From: Chryseobacterium sp. Tr-659
GTDB lineage: Bacteria; Bacteroidota; Bacteroidia; Flavobacteriales; Weeksellaceae
Reading direction: 5' to 3'
Length of the DNA stretch: 64,000 bases
Assembly: GCF_011752975.1 (NCBI RefSeq)
Contig: NZ_VWWP01000003.1
Span: 248,001 to 312,000, forward strand
Both the position numbers and the translations under genes were made by a program. The notes beneath the pieces are model-generated. The model saw nothing but the letters and a program-made list of their open reading frames with translations. It did no database searches and had not been told where the DNA came from. Of the stretch, positions 52,791 to 61,278 are shown one piece after another; position 1 is the stretch's first letter; every line of letters begins with the position of its first letter.

Positions 52791-54812
52791 TTAAAGCTGT
52801 GTTGGGCTTTCCGGAGCCTGTATTTCGCTTTCTTCTTCTTTTTCTTTGATCTGAGGTGTTTCCAATACTACCGGATGATCTTTTTCAGGAATGGTATTGG
52901 TAACGGGCTTCTCTGTCAATTCAGGATCCCATGCTCTCTTTCCGAAAATCTCTTCAAGGTCTTCACGGAAGATCACTTCTTTTTCCAGAAGCTTGTTAGC
53001 AAGAGCATCTAGCTTATCCTTATTTTCTGTCAGAATTCTGATAGCTCTTTCATATTGATCTTCGATGATCGATTTGATCTCTGCATCAATCTTCGTAGCT
53101 GTTTCTTCAGAATAAGGTTTTCCAAAGTTATATTCAGACTGGCCTGAGCTGTCATAATAAGAAATATTTCCTATATTTTCGCTTAGTCCGTAGATCGTTA
53201 CCATTGCCTGAGCACGTTTTGTTACTTTTTCCAGGTCAGATAAAGCTCCGGTTGAAATATTGTTGAAAATTACCTGCTCAGCGGCTCTACCTCCTAAAGT
53301 AGCACACATTTCATCAAGCATTTGCTGTGTGGTTGTCAACTGTCTTTCTTCCGGCAAGTACCATGCTGCTCCTAGAGACTGTCCTCTCGGAACAATAGTT
53401 ACTTTTAGAAGTGGTGCGGCATGTTCTACCAACCAACTCACCGTTGCATGTCCTGCTTCGTGGAATGCCACTCTTCTTTTTTCAGACGGCTTAATAGCCA
53501 TATTTTTCTTCTCAAGACCACCGATAATTCTGTCTACAGCATCAAGGAAGTCTTGTTTTGTTACTGAAGTATGGCTGTTTCTTGCTGCAATTAATGCTGC
53601 TTCATTACAAACATTCGCAATATCTGCACCACTAAATCCGGGTGTTTGCTTTGCCAAGAAATCTCTGTCTACATTATCATCAAGTTTGATCTTCTTCAAA
53701 TGAACATCAAAAATTTGTCTTCTTTCGTGTAATTCAGGAAGGTCTACATAGATTGAACGGTCAAAACGTCCCGCTCTCATCAAAGCCTTATCAAGAATAT
53801 CTGCTCTGTTGGTAGCAGCCATTACAATTACATTCACATCTGTTCCGAAACCATCCATTTCGGTAAGAAGCTGGTTCAATGTATTTTCTCTTTCATCGTT
53901 TCCGCCGGAGAAATTATTTTTTCCCCTTGCACGTCCGATAGCATCAATTTCATCGATAAAGATAATAGCCGGAGATTTCGCTTTTGCCTGAGCAAAAAGG
54001 TCTCTTACCCTGGAAGCTCCTACCCCGACGAACATTTCTACGAAATCAGAACCTGAAAGCGAGAAAAACGGAACTTTAGCTTCTCCTGCAACAGCTTTAG
54101 CCAATAAGGTTTTACCTGTTCCCGGAGGACCTACCAAAAGAACTCCTTTAGGAATTTTACCTCCCAGTTTTGTATATTTCTCAGAGTTTTTCAAGAAATC
54201 TACTACTTCCTGAACCTCTTCTTTAGCGCCTTCCAGTCCTGCAACATCTTTGAATGTTACCTGAATTCTTTCTTTTTCGTCAAAAAGCTTCGCTTTAGAT
54301 TTTCCAATAGAGAAGATTTGTCCTCCAGGACCTCCTCCACCGCCCATCTTTCTGAAAAGAAGGAAGTAGAATAATCCTAAGATCGCAATCCAGATCAATG
54401 CAGACACCAAAATATCTGTGAACGGACTTTTACCTGTTCCGTAGTCTTTAGCCGTCTTAATGGCAGGATTTGCCGCCTTAATCTGATCAAATTTCTGAAG
54501 GAAAAGCTGAAGGTCTCCATATTTTACAGAATAATCTGCTTTAGGAGCCATTTCGAATGCAGAAAGAGGATTGTTTTCTTTAGCAGATTTGGCAACAGTT
54601 GCCGATTTTGCTTCTTTTGTAAGGAAAACATCAGCTTTCTCTATGTCTTTGTATATAATTATATTCTGGACTTTCCCCGCCTGCATTTCTCTAAAGAAAC
54701 CATCTTCATCAATAGATTTTGCACTATCACCTCCAAGGAAATTGGAGCCAAAAAATAGCAAAAGAGCTATGATTGCAATAGGAAAGAACCAGTTGAATCC
54801 TTTATTATTCAT
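52791..54812 (-). CDS. ftsH: ATP-dependent zinc metalloprotease FtsH
   Basis: FtsH is a membrane-anchored AAA+ protease for membrane proteins and short-lived regulators. The 673-residue protein has two membrane helices (about 7-24 and 133-153) around a periplasmic domain. The AAA+ module has Walker A GPPGTGKT (228-235), Walker B FIDEID (285-290) and the SRH segment [20 protein letters not shown]. The zinc protease site is HEAGH (451-455). The C-terminal ~50 residues are P/E-rich and variable. Its start is 20 bases downstream of rsfS, so the two are probably co-transcribed. A terminator follows. Confidence 0.97.
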   Translation of the reverse strand: MNNKGFNWFFPIAIIALLLFFGSNFLGGDSAKSIDEDGFFREMQAGKVQNIIIYKDIEKADVFLTKEAKSATVAKSAKENNPLSAFEMAPKADYSVKYGDLQLFLQKFDQIKAANPAIKTAKDYGTGKSPFTDILVSALIWIAILGLFYFLLFRKMGGGGGPGGQIFSIGKSKAKLFDEKERIQVTFKDVAGLEGAKEEVQEVVDFLKNSEKYTKLGGKIPKGVLLVGPPGTGKTLLAKAVAGEAKVPFFSLSGSDFVEMFVGVGASRVRDLFAQAKAKSPAIIFIDEIDAIGRARGKNNFSGGNDERENTLNQLLTEMDGFGTDVNVIVMAATNRADILDKALMRAGRFDRSIYVDLPELHERRQIFDVHLKKIKLDDNVDRDFLAKQTPGFSGADIANVCNEAALIAARNSHTSVTKQDFLDAVDRIIGGLEKKNMAIKPSEKRRVAFHEAGHATVSWLVEHAAPLLKVTIVPRGQSLGAAWYLPEERQLTTTQQMLDEMCATLGGRAAEQVIFNNISTGALSDLEKVTKRAQAMVTIYGLSENIGNISYYDSSGQSEYNFGKPYSEETATKIDAEIKSIIEDQYERAIRILTENKDKLDALANKLLEKEVIFREDLEEIFGKRAWDPELTEKPVTNTIPEKDHPVVLETPQIKEKEEESEIQAPESPTQL

Positions 54813-54832
54813 TGATACTTTTTAAAATTTTA

Positions 54833-55198
54833 TTATTCATTTTCAATTTTGGTGATGACAGCGTCACCCCAAAGCTCTTCTATATCATAGTACTCACGTA
54901 CCTGTTTTTGAAATATGTGAACCACTACCGTAACGTAGTCTACCAATACCCACATTGAATTTTCCGTACCTTCTACATGCCAAGGTCTGTCTTTAAGATC
55001 GTTTCTTACTTTCTTTTCTACACTTCCTGCCAATGCAGACACTTGTGTATTTGAGTTTCCACTACATATAACGAAAGTTTCTGCTACGGAATTTTCTATA
55101 TTGGTAAGGTCGAAGATCATGATATCTTCTCCTTTTACATCCTGGATAGCTTCAACGATTTTATCTATTAATGCTTGTTTTTCTGCTGTTTTATTCAT
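54833..55198 (-). CDS. rsfS: Ribosome silencing factor RsfS (Iojap family)
   Basis: RsfS binds ribosomal protein uL14 on the large subunit and blocks subunit joining during starvation. The 121-residue protein has the family core: KGEDIMIFDLTNIENSV, ETFVICSGNSNTQVSAL, the RPWHVEGTENSMWVLVDYVTVVVHIF segment (quoted in part), and the end REYYDIEELWGDA. Length is typical. It is upstream of ftsH in the same direction and divergent from birA. Confidence 0.95.
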   Translation of the reverse strand: MNKTAEKQALIDKIVEAIQDVKGEDIMIFDLTNIENSVAETFVICSGNSNTQVSALAGSVEKKVRNDLKDRPWHVEGTENSMWVLVDYVTVVVHIFQKQVREYYDIEELWGDAVITKIENE

Positions 55199-55285
55199 TA
55201 AAAAAATACTATAATCTGCAAATTTATTGTTTTTTCTTTACTTTAACCTTACTTTTACCCCCTTAATGTCTTAAAGTTTTCTTAA

Positions 55286-55999
55286 ATGAGCCAACTATTC
55301 TACCTGAAAGAATGTTCTTCTACTAATGACGAAATATCAAAGTTTTTACTTTACGAAAATTCAGATTTTATAGGGCTGCATACTTTTAATCAAACCAAAG
55401 GCCGCGGGCAGTATGGAAATGTATGGACTCAGACTGCCGGAAAAAACCTGGCTTATACGCTGGCAGTGAATACTCAAAACATCCTGTGCTCCGACTTTAT
55501 ATTCAATTATTATACCGCAATGATTGTCCGGGATTTCCTTGCCAATTTGGCTGATTCTGATGTAAAAATTAAATGGCCGAATGATATCATCCTTAAAGGT
55601 AAAAAAATCGTTGGAATTTTAATTGAAAAGAAAAAAATTAATCAAAATAATTATTTCATTATCGGAACAGGGATCAATATCCTTCAGGAAAAATTTGATG
55701 AAATATCCAACGCAGGTTCTCTTCTGACACAGACAGGCAAAACATTTGATCTTGAAGACCTTGTCTTAAACTACCATGAATTCATGTGTGAAAAGCTTAA
55801 AAATATTCCTTCTGACCAGGAAATCATTGACGGGTTCAACAACAACCTTTTCAGAAAAGACGAAATATCAGTCTTCGAAATTGAAAAAGAGCGACAAAAT
55901 GGCATCATACGAAACGCTGATGATAAAGGCGAACTCTGGATTGAACTGGAAGACGGAATGCACTCCTTTTATCACAAAGAAGTAAAACTACTTTATTGA
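55286..55999 (+). CDS. birA: Biotin--[acetyl-CoA-carboxylase] ligase (short BirA)
   Basis: BirA attaches biotin to the carboxyl carrier protein of acetyl-CoA carboxylase. The 237-residue protein has the catalytic domain: ECSSTNDEI, the biotinyl-AMP loop KGRGQYGNVW, and KWPNDIILKGKKIVGILIE. It lacks the N-terminal helix-turn-helix of E. coli BirA, so it should be a ligase without operator-binding repressor function. Its last seven bases overlap the end of the convergent lptF/G-like gene. Confidence 0.94.
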   Translation: MSQLFYLKECSSTNDEISKFLLYENSDFIGLHTFNQTKGRGQYGNVWTQTAGKNLAYTLAVNTQNILCSDFIFNYYTAMIVRDFLANLADSDVKIKWPNDIILKGKKIVGILIEKKKINQNNYFIIGTGINILQEKFDEISNAGSLLTQTGKTFDLEDLVLNYHEFMCEKLKNIPSDQEIIDGFNNNLFRKDEISVFEIEKERQNGIIRNADDKGELWIELEDGMHSFYHKEVKLLY

Positions 56000-57105
56000 T
56001 TCGCTCTTTTGATGTAAAGATAAAGGGTAAGGGGTAAAAACACCAGATTGGGCAGCCACATTGCCAGTGCGGGAGATAAGCTTTTATTTTCTGAAACCAC
56101 CTTTAAAGCCTCAAATGAGAATACAAAAAGGAATGCCAGCGAAATACCAATCGCCAGGTTAACTCCCAATCCTCCCCTTTTCTTTTGGGAAGATAGAGAA
56201 AGTGCCAGAAACGTAAGAATAATAATCGAAACAGGCATTGATGTTCTTTGATGAAGCTCGTTCAGATAAGAGTTCAGGTTACTGTTTCCTCGCGCCTTTT
56301 CTCTTTCAATAAATTTTAAAAGCTCCGGAGTGGTTTTATTCTGTCCTAAAAGTTCATTAGGAAAAAGTTCTTCGGGAGAATGTCCATAATTCTTTCTTAA
56401 TTCTACTCCATTGTTAAGCTTTTCTGAATTATCTTTATTAATGGTCTTTTCCAGATAGTTATTGAGAACGAACTGTTTCTTAGCCTTATCCCAATACACA
56501 TCACTGGCTTTCAGTTCATACACCATTCTTCTGTCTTTATCAAATTTCTGATAGACAAAACTAGAGCCTCTTTTTTCTCGTTTATTCCAGGAATCTACAA
56601 AGATATATTCTGTTTTGCTGAGCTGTGAGGAGGCCGGAGCTGTTCCCAGGATCTTTTCTTTATTGGCAGCATTATAGGTATAAGCTTCCAATTCATTTTT
56701 CTTGATATTGGCCCACGGAAGTACCATATGATACACCAGAAGGGAAATCATAGCAATTAAAATGGAAGTATAAAGATATGGTTTTGAAAACCTGTGAAAA
56801 CTTGCTCCACTACTAATGATGGCAACAATTTCCGTATTATTTGCCATTCTCGAAGTAAAATAAATTACCGAAATGAAGACGAGAATGGAAAGGAAGGTCA
56901 CCACAAGATTGATGATCCAGAAAGGATAAAAATGGAGAAGAAAATACATCAGATCCAGTTTCGGATCAATTGCTTTTGCATTTTCTATTCTCGGAATCTT
57001 CTGCTGAACATCAATAACAAGCACCACTATAGACAATAGTACCAACATGAAACTAAAAGTTCCAAGGTATTTTTTAATGATATATCTGTCTACAATTTTA
57101 AACAT
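55993..57105 (-). CDS. LptF/LptG family permease
   Basis: LptF and LptG are the membrane subunits of the ABC transporter that extracts lipopolysaccharide for export. The 370-residue protein has the family topology: three N-terminal helices (DRYIIKKYLGTFSFMLVLL at the start; helix pairs near 60-80 and 100-120), a periplasmic beta-jellyroll (about 130-265; ASDVYWDKAKKQFVLNNY) and three C-terminal helices. Which of the two paralogs it is cannot be decided here. It begins six bases after tgt ends on the same strand, so the two are likely one transcript. It overlaps birA by seven bases at the 3' end. Confidence 0.92.
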   Translation of the reverse strand: MFKIVDRYIIKKYLGTFSFMLVLLSIVVLVIDVQQKIPRIENAKAIDPKLDLMYFLLHFYPFWIINLVVTFLSILVFISVIYFTSRMANNTEIVAIISSGASFHRFSKPYLYTSILIAMISLLVYHMVLPWANIKKNELEAYTYNAANKEKILGTAPASSQLSKTEYIFVDSWNKREKRGSSFVYQKFDKDRRMVYELKASDVYWDKAKKQFVLNNYLEKTINKDNSEKLNNGVELRKNYGHSPEELFPNELLGQNKTTPELLKFIEREKARGNSNLNSYLNELHQRTSMPVSIIILTFLALSLSSQKKRGGLGVNLAIGISLAFLFVFSFEALKVVSENKSLSPALAMWLPNLVFLPLTLYLYIKRANQ

Positions 57106-57111
57106 AATCTC

Positions 57112-58242
57112 TTACAGTCTTTGTCTAAGAACCGGTACTACAGAGTTTTTCCACTCATAAAAATCTCCTGCGATGATATGTTCTCTGGCTACTTTTACCA
57201 GATCCAGATAGAATGCAAGATTATGGATTGAGGCGATCTGTTTTGCCAGATATTCCTTAGATACAAACAGGTGGCGAAGATACGCTTTTGAATATTCCTT
57301 ATCCACAAAACTGGTTCCGAACTCATCTAATGGCGAGAAATCACGTTTCCATTTTTCATTTTTAAGGTTCATTACACCCTGCCATGTAAAAAGCATTGCA
57401 TTTCTTGCATTTCTGGTAGGCATCACGCAATCCATCATATCAATACCCAAACCGATAGATTCAAGGATATTCCAAGGAGTTCCTACCCCCATTAGATATC
57501 TTGGTTTTTCTTTCGGAAGAATATCCGTCACTTCATCTGTAATTCTGTACATTTCTTCTTCAGGCTCTCCTACAGAAAGTCCTCCGATAGCATTTCCTTC
57601 TGCTCCTGCTTCAGAGATAACTTCTGCTGAAATTTTTCTCAGATCTGAATAGGTTGATCCCTGTACAATCGGGAAAAGCCTTTGTTTATGTCCGTATAAT
57701 TCAGGATTATTGTTGGTCCATTCAATACATCTTTTTAACCAACGGTGAGTTAGTTCCATTGATGATTTTGCCTGGTTGTATTCACAAGGATAAGGGGTAC
57801 ATTCATCGAACGCCATAAAAATATCAGCTCCGATCTGTCTTTGAATCTCCATGGATCTTTCCGGAGAAAACATGTGATAACTTCCATCAATGTGAGATTT
57901 AAATCTGGCACCTTCTTCCGTCATCTTTCTGTTACTTGCCAATGAAAAGACCTGAAAACCTCCTGAATCGGTAAGAATCGGCAGATCCCAATTCATGAAT
58001 TTATGTAAGCCACCTGCATCCTGCATCGTTTCCATACCGGGACGAAGATAAAGGTGATAGGTATTCCCTAAAATAATCTGAGCTTTAATGTCTTCTTTTA
58101 ATTCTCTCTGATGAACCGTTTTCACACTTGCAACTGTTCCCACAGGCATAAATATGGGGGTCTGAATCTTCCCGTGGTCTGTGGTAATTTCTCCCGCTCT
58201 GGCTTTTCCTTCAGAGGTTTTTTCTATATTAAAAAATTTCAT
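57112..58242 (-). CDS. tgt: tRNA-guanine transglycosylase lacking the usual zinc cysteines
   Basis: Tgt exchanges guanine for preQ1 in the anticodon of tRNAs for Asn, Asp, His and Tyr, a step toward queuosine. The 376-residue protein has all catalytic parts: LTDSGGFQVFSL (Asp92), FDECTPYPC, GGLSVGEP, and GIDMMDCVMPTRNARN with the nucleophilic aspartate. The region that normally carries the Cys-x-Cys-x-x-Cys zinc ligands reads DFSPLDEFGTSFVDKEY (residues 301-317) with no cysteine, while the fourth ligand, His in SIHNLAFY (340), remains. I believe other Bacteroidota Tgt proteins share this, but it should be checked. It is upstream of lptF/G in one transcript. Confidence 0.95.
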   Translation of the reverse strand: MKFFNIEKTSEGKARAGEITTDHGKIQTPIFMPVGTVASVKTVHQRELKEDIKAQIILGNTYHLYLRPGMETMQDAGGLHKFMNWDLPILTDSGGFQVFSLASNRKMTEEGARFKSHIDGSYHMFSPERSMEIQRQIGADIFMAFDECTPYPCEYNQAKSSMELTHRWLKRCIEWTNNNPELYGHKQRLFPIVQGSTYSDLRKISAEVISEAGAEGNAIGGLSVGEPEEEMYRITDEVTDILPKEKPRYLMGVGTPWNILESIGLGIDMMDCVMPTRNARNAMLFTWQGVMNLKNEKWKRDFSPLDEFGTSFVDKEYSKAYLRHLFVSKEYLAKQIASIHNLAFYLDLVKVAREHIIAGDFYEWKNSVVPVLRQRL

Positions 58243-58301
58243 CTGTATACTTTATAATCCACCGTTTTATAAGTGATTTTCTTCAGAATAAAGTGGTTTA
58301 T

Positions 58302-58670
58302 TTACCTTACTAAAGGCAATGTCACTCCATTCTGTTTCTTTTTGTCTTTTATATATTTATCCGCTTTCGGATCTCTTTTCAGCAATATTTCCTGTGCATC
58401 ATTGGTAATCCCCTCCATTTCTTCTTTAATCACATAATATTTGAAGCTTTCAACAAAATCAGCAGGCTTTACATGGTGAGCTTTCAATATAAATCTTGTA
58501 CCGGCTTCCATATTTTTATCCTGATACATATAAATCGCCTGATCATTGATCGTAAGGTCTGCAATAACTTCAGCCATTACATCCTTATCGATTAAATTCT
58601 TTGGTTTATCGATATAATCACCGCATGAAAACAGTCCCAGCAAAACGAAAATAAGGATCAGCTTTTTCAT
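58302..58670 (-). CDS. DUF4296 family lipoprotein
   Basis: The 122-residue product has a signal peptide with lipobox LLGLFSC (cysteine at 16). Its mature part has the DUF4296 pattern: KPKNLIDKDVMAEVIADLTINDQA near the start, FKYYVIKEEMEG and EILLKRDP later. These are small Bacteroidota lipoproteins with no known role. It lies 59 bases upstream of tgt on the same strand. Confidence 0.85.
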   Translation of the reverse strand: MKKLILIFVLLGLFSCGDYIDKPKNLIDKDVMAEVIADLTINDQAIYMYQDKNMEAGTRFILKAHHVKPADFVESFKYYVIKEEMEGITNDAQEILLKRDPKADKYIKDKKKQNGVTLPLVR

Positions 58671-58733
58671 CAGTTTATTTTTTATATTTTTTAATCACCT
58701 GTTGAAGCGTTTTCATCAGATTCACATTCAGTT

Positions 58734-59450
58734 TTACAATCTGTTGATGATTGATTTCCATTTTAAATTTAAAACCCCAAATACGGCTTCATGAATAATT
58801 CCGCCATTCATTTTACTTTCTCCTAAAATTCTGTTGGTAAATATAATAGGAACCTCTACAATTTTAAATTCTTTTTTATATGCTCTGAATTTCATTTCTA
58901 TCTGAAACCCATATCCTTTCAGTCTTACGTTATCCAGTCCTATTTCTTCCAATACTTTTCTTGAAAAGCATACAAATCCAGCTGTGGTATCGTGAATAGG
59001 AAGTCCTAAAACAAACCTTACATATTTTGAGGCAAAATAAGAAAGCAATACTCGTCCCATGGGCCAGTTAACCACATTTACTCCTTTTGAATACCTTGAA
59101 CCTATAGCCATATCTGCATTCAGACAGGCTTCATAAAGTTTTGGAAGATCATTCGGGTTGTGTGAAAAATCTGCATCCATTTCAAATATGTAGTCATATT
59201 GATTTTCGATGGCCCATTTAAATCCATGAATATAAGCTTTTCCTAAGCCATCTTTTATATGTCTTACAGACAGGTGCAGATAATGAGGATATCTCTTCTG
59301 CAGTTCTTTTACCAGTTCGGCAGTTCCGTCAGGAGAAGAATCATCCACCACTAAAATATGAAAGTCGTCTTCCAATGCAAAAACAGCGGAAATAATATTT
59401 TCAATATTTTCCATTTCGTTATAGGTTGGGATGATGACGAGTTTTTTCAT
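58734..59450 (-). CDS. Dolichyl/polyprenyl-phosphate mannosyltransferase-like GT2 glycosyltransferase
   Basis: The start is ATG 59450 (238 residues); an upstream in-frame start would add 15 residues ahead of the conserved KKLVIIPTYNE strand. The GT2 fold is clear: VVDDSSPDGTAELV, EMDADFSHNPNDLPKL with the metal-binding DxD-like site, GSRYSKGVNVVNWP, and a C-terminal LKGYGFQIEMKFRAYKK region. It matches the polyprenol monophosphomannose synthase (Dpm1-type) group that makes lipid-linked mannose donors for protein or lipid glycosylation. It lacks the C-terminal membrane helices seen in some homologues. No other glycosylation genes are adjacent. Confidence 0.9.
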   Translation of the reverse strand: MKKLVIIPTYNEMENIENIISAVFALEDDFHILVVDDSSPDGTAELVKELQKRYPHYLHLSVRHIKDGLGKAYIHGFKWAIENQYDYIFEMDADFSHNPNDLPKLYEACLNADMAIGSRYSKGVNVVNWPMGRVLLSYFASKYVRFVLGLPIHDTTAGFVCFSRKVLEEIGLDNVRLKGYGFQIEMKFRAYKKEFKIVEVPIIFTNRILGESKMNGGIIHEAVFGVLNLKWKSIINRL

Positions 59451-59691
59451 TTCAGTTTGCAAAGATAGTTTATTTAACCTTTTTATTTTATACAAAATAA
59501 TCTATAATTTTGCAAAAATATTTCTCACAGATCAAATGCATAAAGCAGAAACTTTTATACAATGATTCTGAACGATGCCTGCAATTACTGTGAGTAGATA
59601 TTCTAACAGCAAATTCATAGATGAGGCGATAAGAAAATCTGTGCCAATTTGTGTTATTTGAAGTTAAATTAAAAATAAAAAAACTTAAATT

Positions 59692-60360
59692 TTGCCATCG
59701 TCACAACACTTCATCAATCATGTAAGAATACCTGAGAACAATGACTGGGTAATCTTTATACTCGTAGGCTGTATATTTTTATATGTTTTTATGATGAACG
59801 TCATAGAAAGAGATGCCAGCCTTAAAGATTTTCTGCTTCAGAAATATTTTGATGCAAGCAACAACCTTCCGAGCTGGATTATTACCTCCTGCGTAACAAC
59901 GCTTACTCTGTCTGTTTTAATTTCACAGTATATTCCTATTGTTCCGAAATACATTGCAGACTTACAGCTTCTAGGGTATCAGCTTAATAAATTCGGATAT
60001 ACTTTACTGGCAGTATTATTTTTTTACCTGATAAAATCCACTTTAGGCTTTTTATTTTATCAAAGTATAGGAGATGGAAAAAAATGGACTATTTTTTATT
60101 TTACCTCCACCAAATTTTATTTCATCTTATCTTTTTTATTGATAATTCTTTGTGTAACCCATTACTACTTCCCCATAGACAGAAATAAAATGTTTTTATA
60201 TTATTTCTGCTTCTTTTCTTTTGTGTTCATTTTCAAAGTTTTTTTCTATTTATTTCACAAGAACAAGATTCTTCCGGAGAAATGGTATTATAAATTTTTG
60301 TATATTTGCACCCTCCAAATCGCACCATTATTATTGCTTTGGAAGTTGTTATTTTTTTAA
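59692..60360 (+). CDS. DUF4271 family membrane protein
   Basis: The 222-residue protein has about seven predicted membrane helices (from NDWVIFILVGCIFLYVFMMN through IAPLLLLWKLLFF). It matches the DUF4271 family of Bacteroidota, found beside hemD in many of their genomes, as here; its role is unknown. No ATG is available: TAA lies two codons upstream of TTG 59692 and the next in-frame Met is inside the first helix. TTG is the probable start. The gene ends three bases before hemD, so the two are translationally close. Confidence 0.85.
   Translation: MPSSQHFINHVRIPENNDWVIFILVGCIFLYVFMMNVIERDASLKDFLLQKYFDASNNLPSWIITSCVTTLTLSVLISQYIPIVPKYIADLQLLGYQLNKFGYTLLAVLFFYLIKSTLGFLFYQSIGDGKKWTIFYFTSTKFYFILSFLLIILCVTHYYFPIDRNKMFLYYFCFFSFVFIFKVFFYLFHKNKILPEKWYYKFLYICTLQIAPLLLLWKLLFF
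60301..60308 (+). promoter_or_regulatory. Possible internal -7 promoter box for hemD
   Basis: TATATTTG matches TAnnTTTG exactly, inside the end of the DUF4271 gene and 55 bases before the hemD ATG. Coding constraint could also explain it. Confidence 0.35.
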
Positions 60361-60363
60361 TAA

Positions 60364-61113
60364 ATGTCAATGATGAGAATAAAGTCTATATTGGTTTCTC
60401 AACCAGCGCCTAGTGAATCTTCTCCATATTTGGATATTGCGAAGAAGGAAAAAATAAAGATTGATTTCCGTCCATTTATCCACGTCGAAGGAGTTGACAA
60501 TAAAGAGCTCAGAACACAGAAAATAGATCTGACGCAGTATACCGGTATTATTTTTACCAGTAAGAATGCGATTGACCATTACTTCAGACTTGCTGAAGAG
60601 CTGCGTTTTGCCGTTCCGGATACAATGAGATACATCTGCCAGTCGGAAGCAATTGCCAACTATCTTCAAAAACACATTGTTTATAGAAAAAGAAAGATCA
60701 GCTTCGGAGAAAAAAACTTCTCAGACCTGCTTCCTCTTTTCAAAAAATTCCCAAGTGAAAAATACCTGTTGCCTTCTTCAGATGTTTTGAGCCCGGATAT
60801 TGTAAAAACTTTAGATGCTGCAAATATAGAATGGACAAGAGCAATCATGTACCGTACTGTATGCAGTGATCTTACTGATATCAACATTAAGGATTACGAT
60901 ATGCTGATATTCTTCAGCCCGCAAGGTATCAAATCCCTGCAGCAGAACTTCCCTGATTTCAAGCAGGAAGAAACAAAGATCGGTGTTTTCGGAAACACTA
61001 CTCTGGCAGCAGCTGAAGAAGCAGGATTAAACGTAGATCTGATGGCTCCTACGAAGGAAACTCCTTCTATGACAATGGCTTTGGAAAAGTATATTAAAGC
61101 ACTTCACAAATAG
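60364..61113 (+). CDS. hemD: Uroporphyrinogen-III synthase
   Basis: HemD closes the ring of hydroxymethylbilane to uroporphyrinogen III in heme synthesis. The 249-residue protein has the weakly conserved two-lobed HemD pattern: ILVSQPAP at the start, GIIFTSKNAIDHYF, and MLIFFSPQGIKSLQQNF with GVFGNTTLAAAEEAGL in the second half. Two further ATGs at 60370 and 60373 are possible starts, but ATG 60364 keeps a three-base gap after DUF4271. A terminator follows. Confidence 0.9.
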   Translation: MSMMRIKSILVSQPAPSESSPYLDIAKKEKIKIDFRPFIHVEGVDNKELRTQKIDLTQYTGIIFTSKNAIDHYFRLAEELRFAVPDTMRYICQSEAIANYLQKHIVYRKRKISFGEKNFSDLLPLFKKFPSEKYLLPSSDVLSPDIVKTLDAANIEWTRAIMYRTVCSDLTDINIKDYDMLIFFSPQGIKSLQQNFPDFKQEETKIGVFGNTTLAAAEEAGLNVDLMAPTKETPSMTMALEKYIKALHK

Positions 61114-61135
61114 TCTTTAACTATAAAAATACATC

Positions 61136-61172
61136 AACCATCTTTTCGGTAAAGGAAAGATGGTTTTTTTTT
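61136..61172 (+). terminator. Rho-independent terminator of hemD
   Basis: AACCATCTTT / AAAGATGGTT stem with a run of nine Ts, 22 bases after hemD. Confidence 0.9.
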
Positions 61173-61175
61173 ACC

Positions 61176-61183
61176 TAAATTTG
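61176..61183 (+). promoter_or_regulatory. Putative -7 promoter box of the oligopeptidase gene
   Basis: TAAATTTG matches TAnnTTTG. It is 91 bases before the ATG at 61275, so the mRNA leader should include the short reading frame at 61207. Confidence 0.5.
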
Positions 61184-61206
61184 AACAAGAATTAACATTG
61201 GATGAA

Positions 61207-61278
61207 ATGTCGGCTCGAAACATCAAACAGAAGCAAAGACTTACATCCATTCAATATAAAATTAAAATATCCGGATGA
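61207..61278 (+). other. Short upstream reading frame overlapping the oligopeptidase start
   Basis: ATG 61207 opens a 23-codon frame with 10 K, R or Q residues. Its TGA overlaps the oligopeptidase ATG as ATGA. It could be a leader peptide that couples translation, or chance. No Shine-Dalgarno is seen. Confidence 0.3.
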
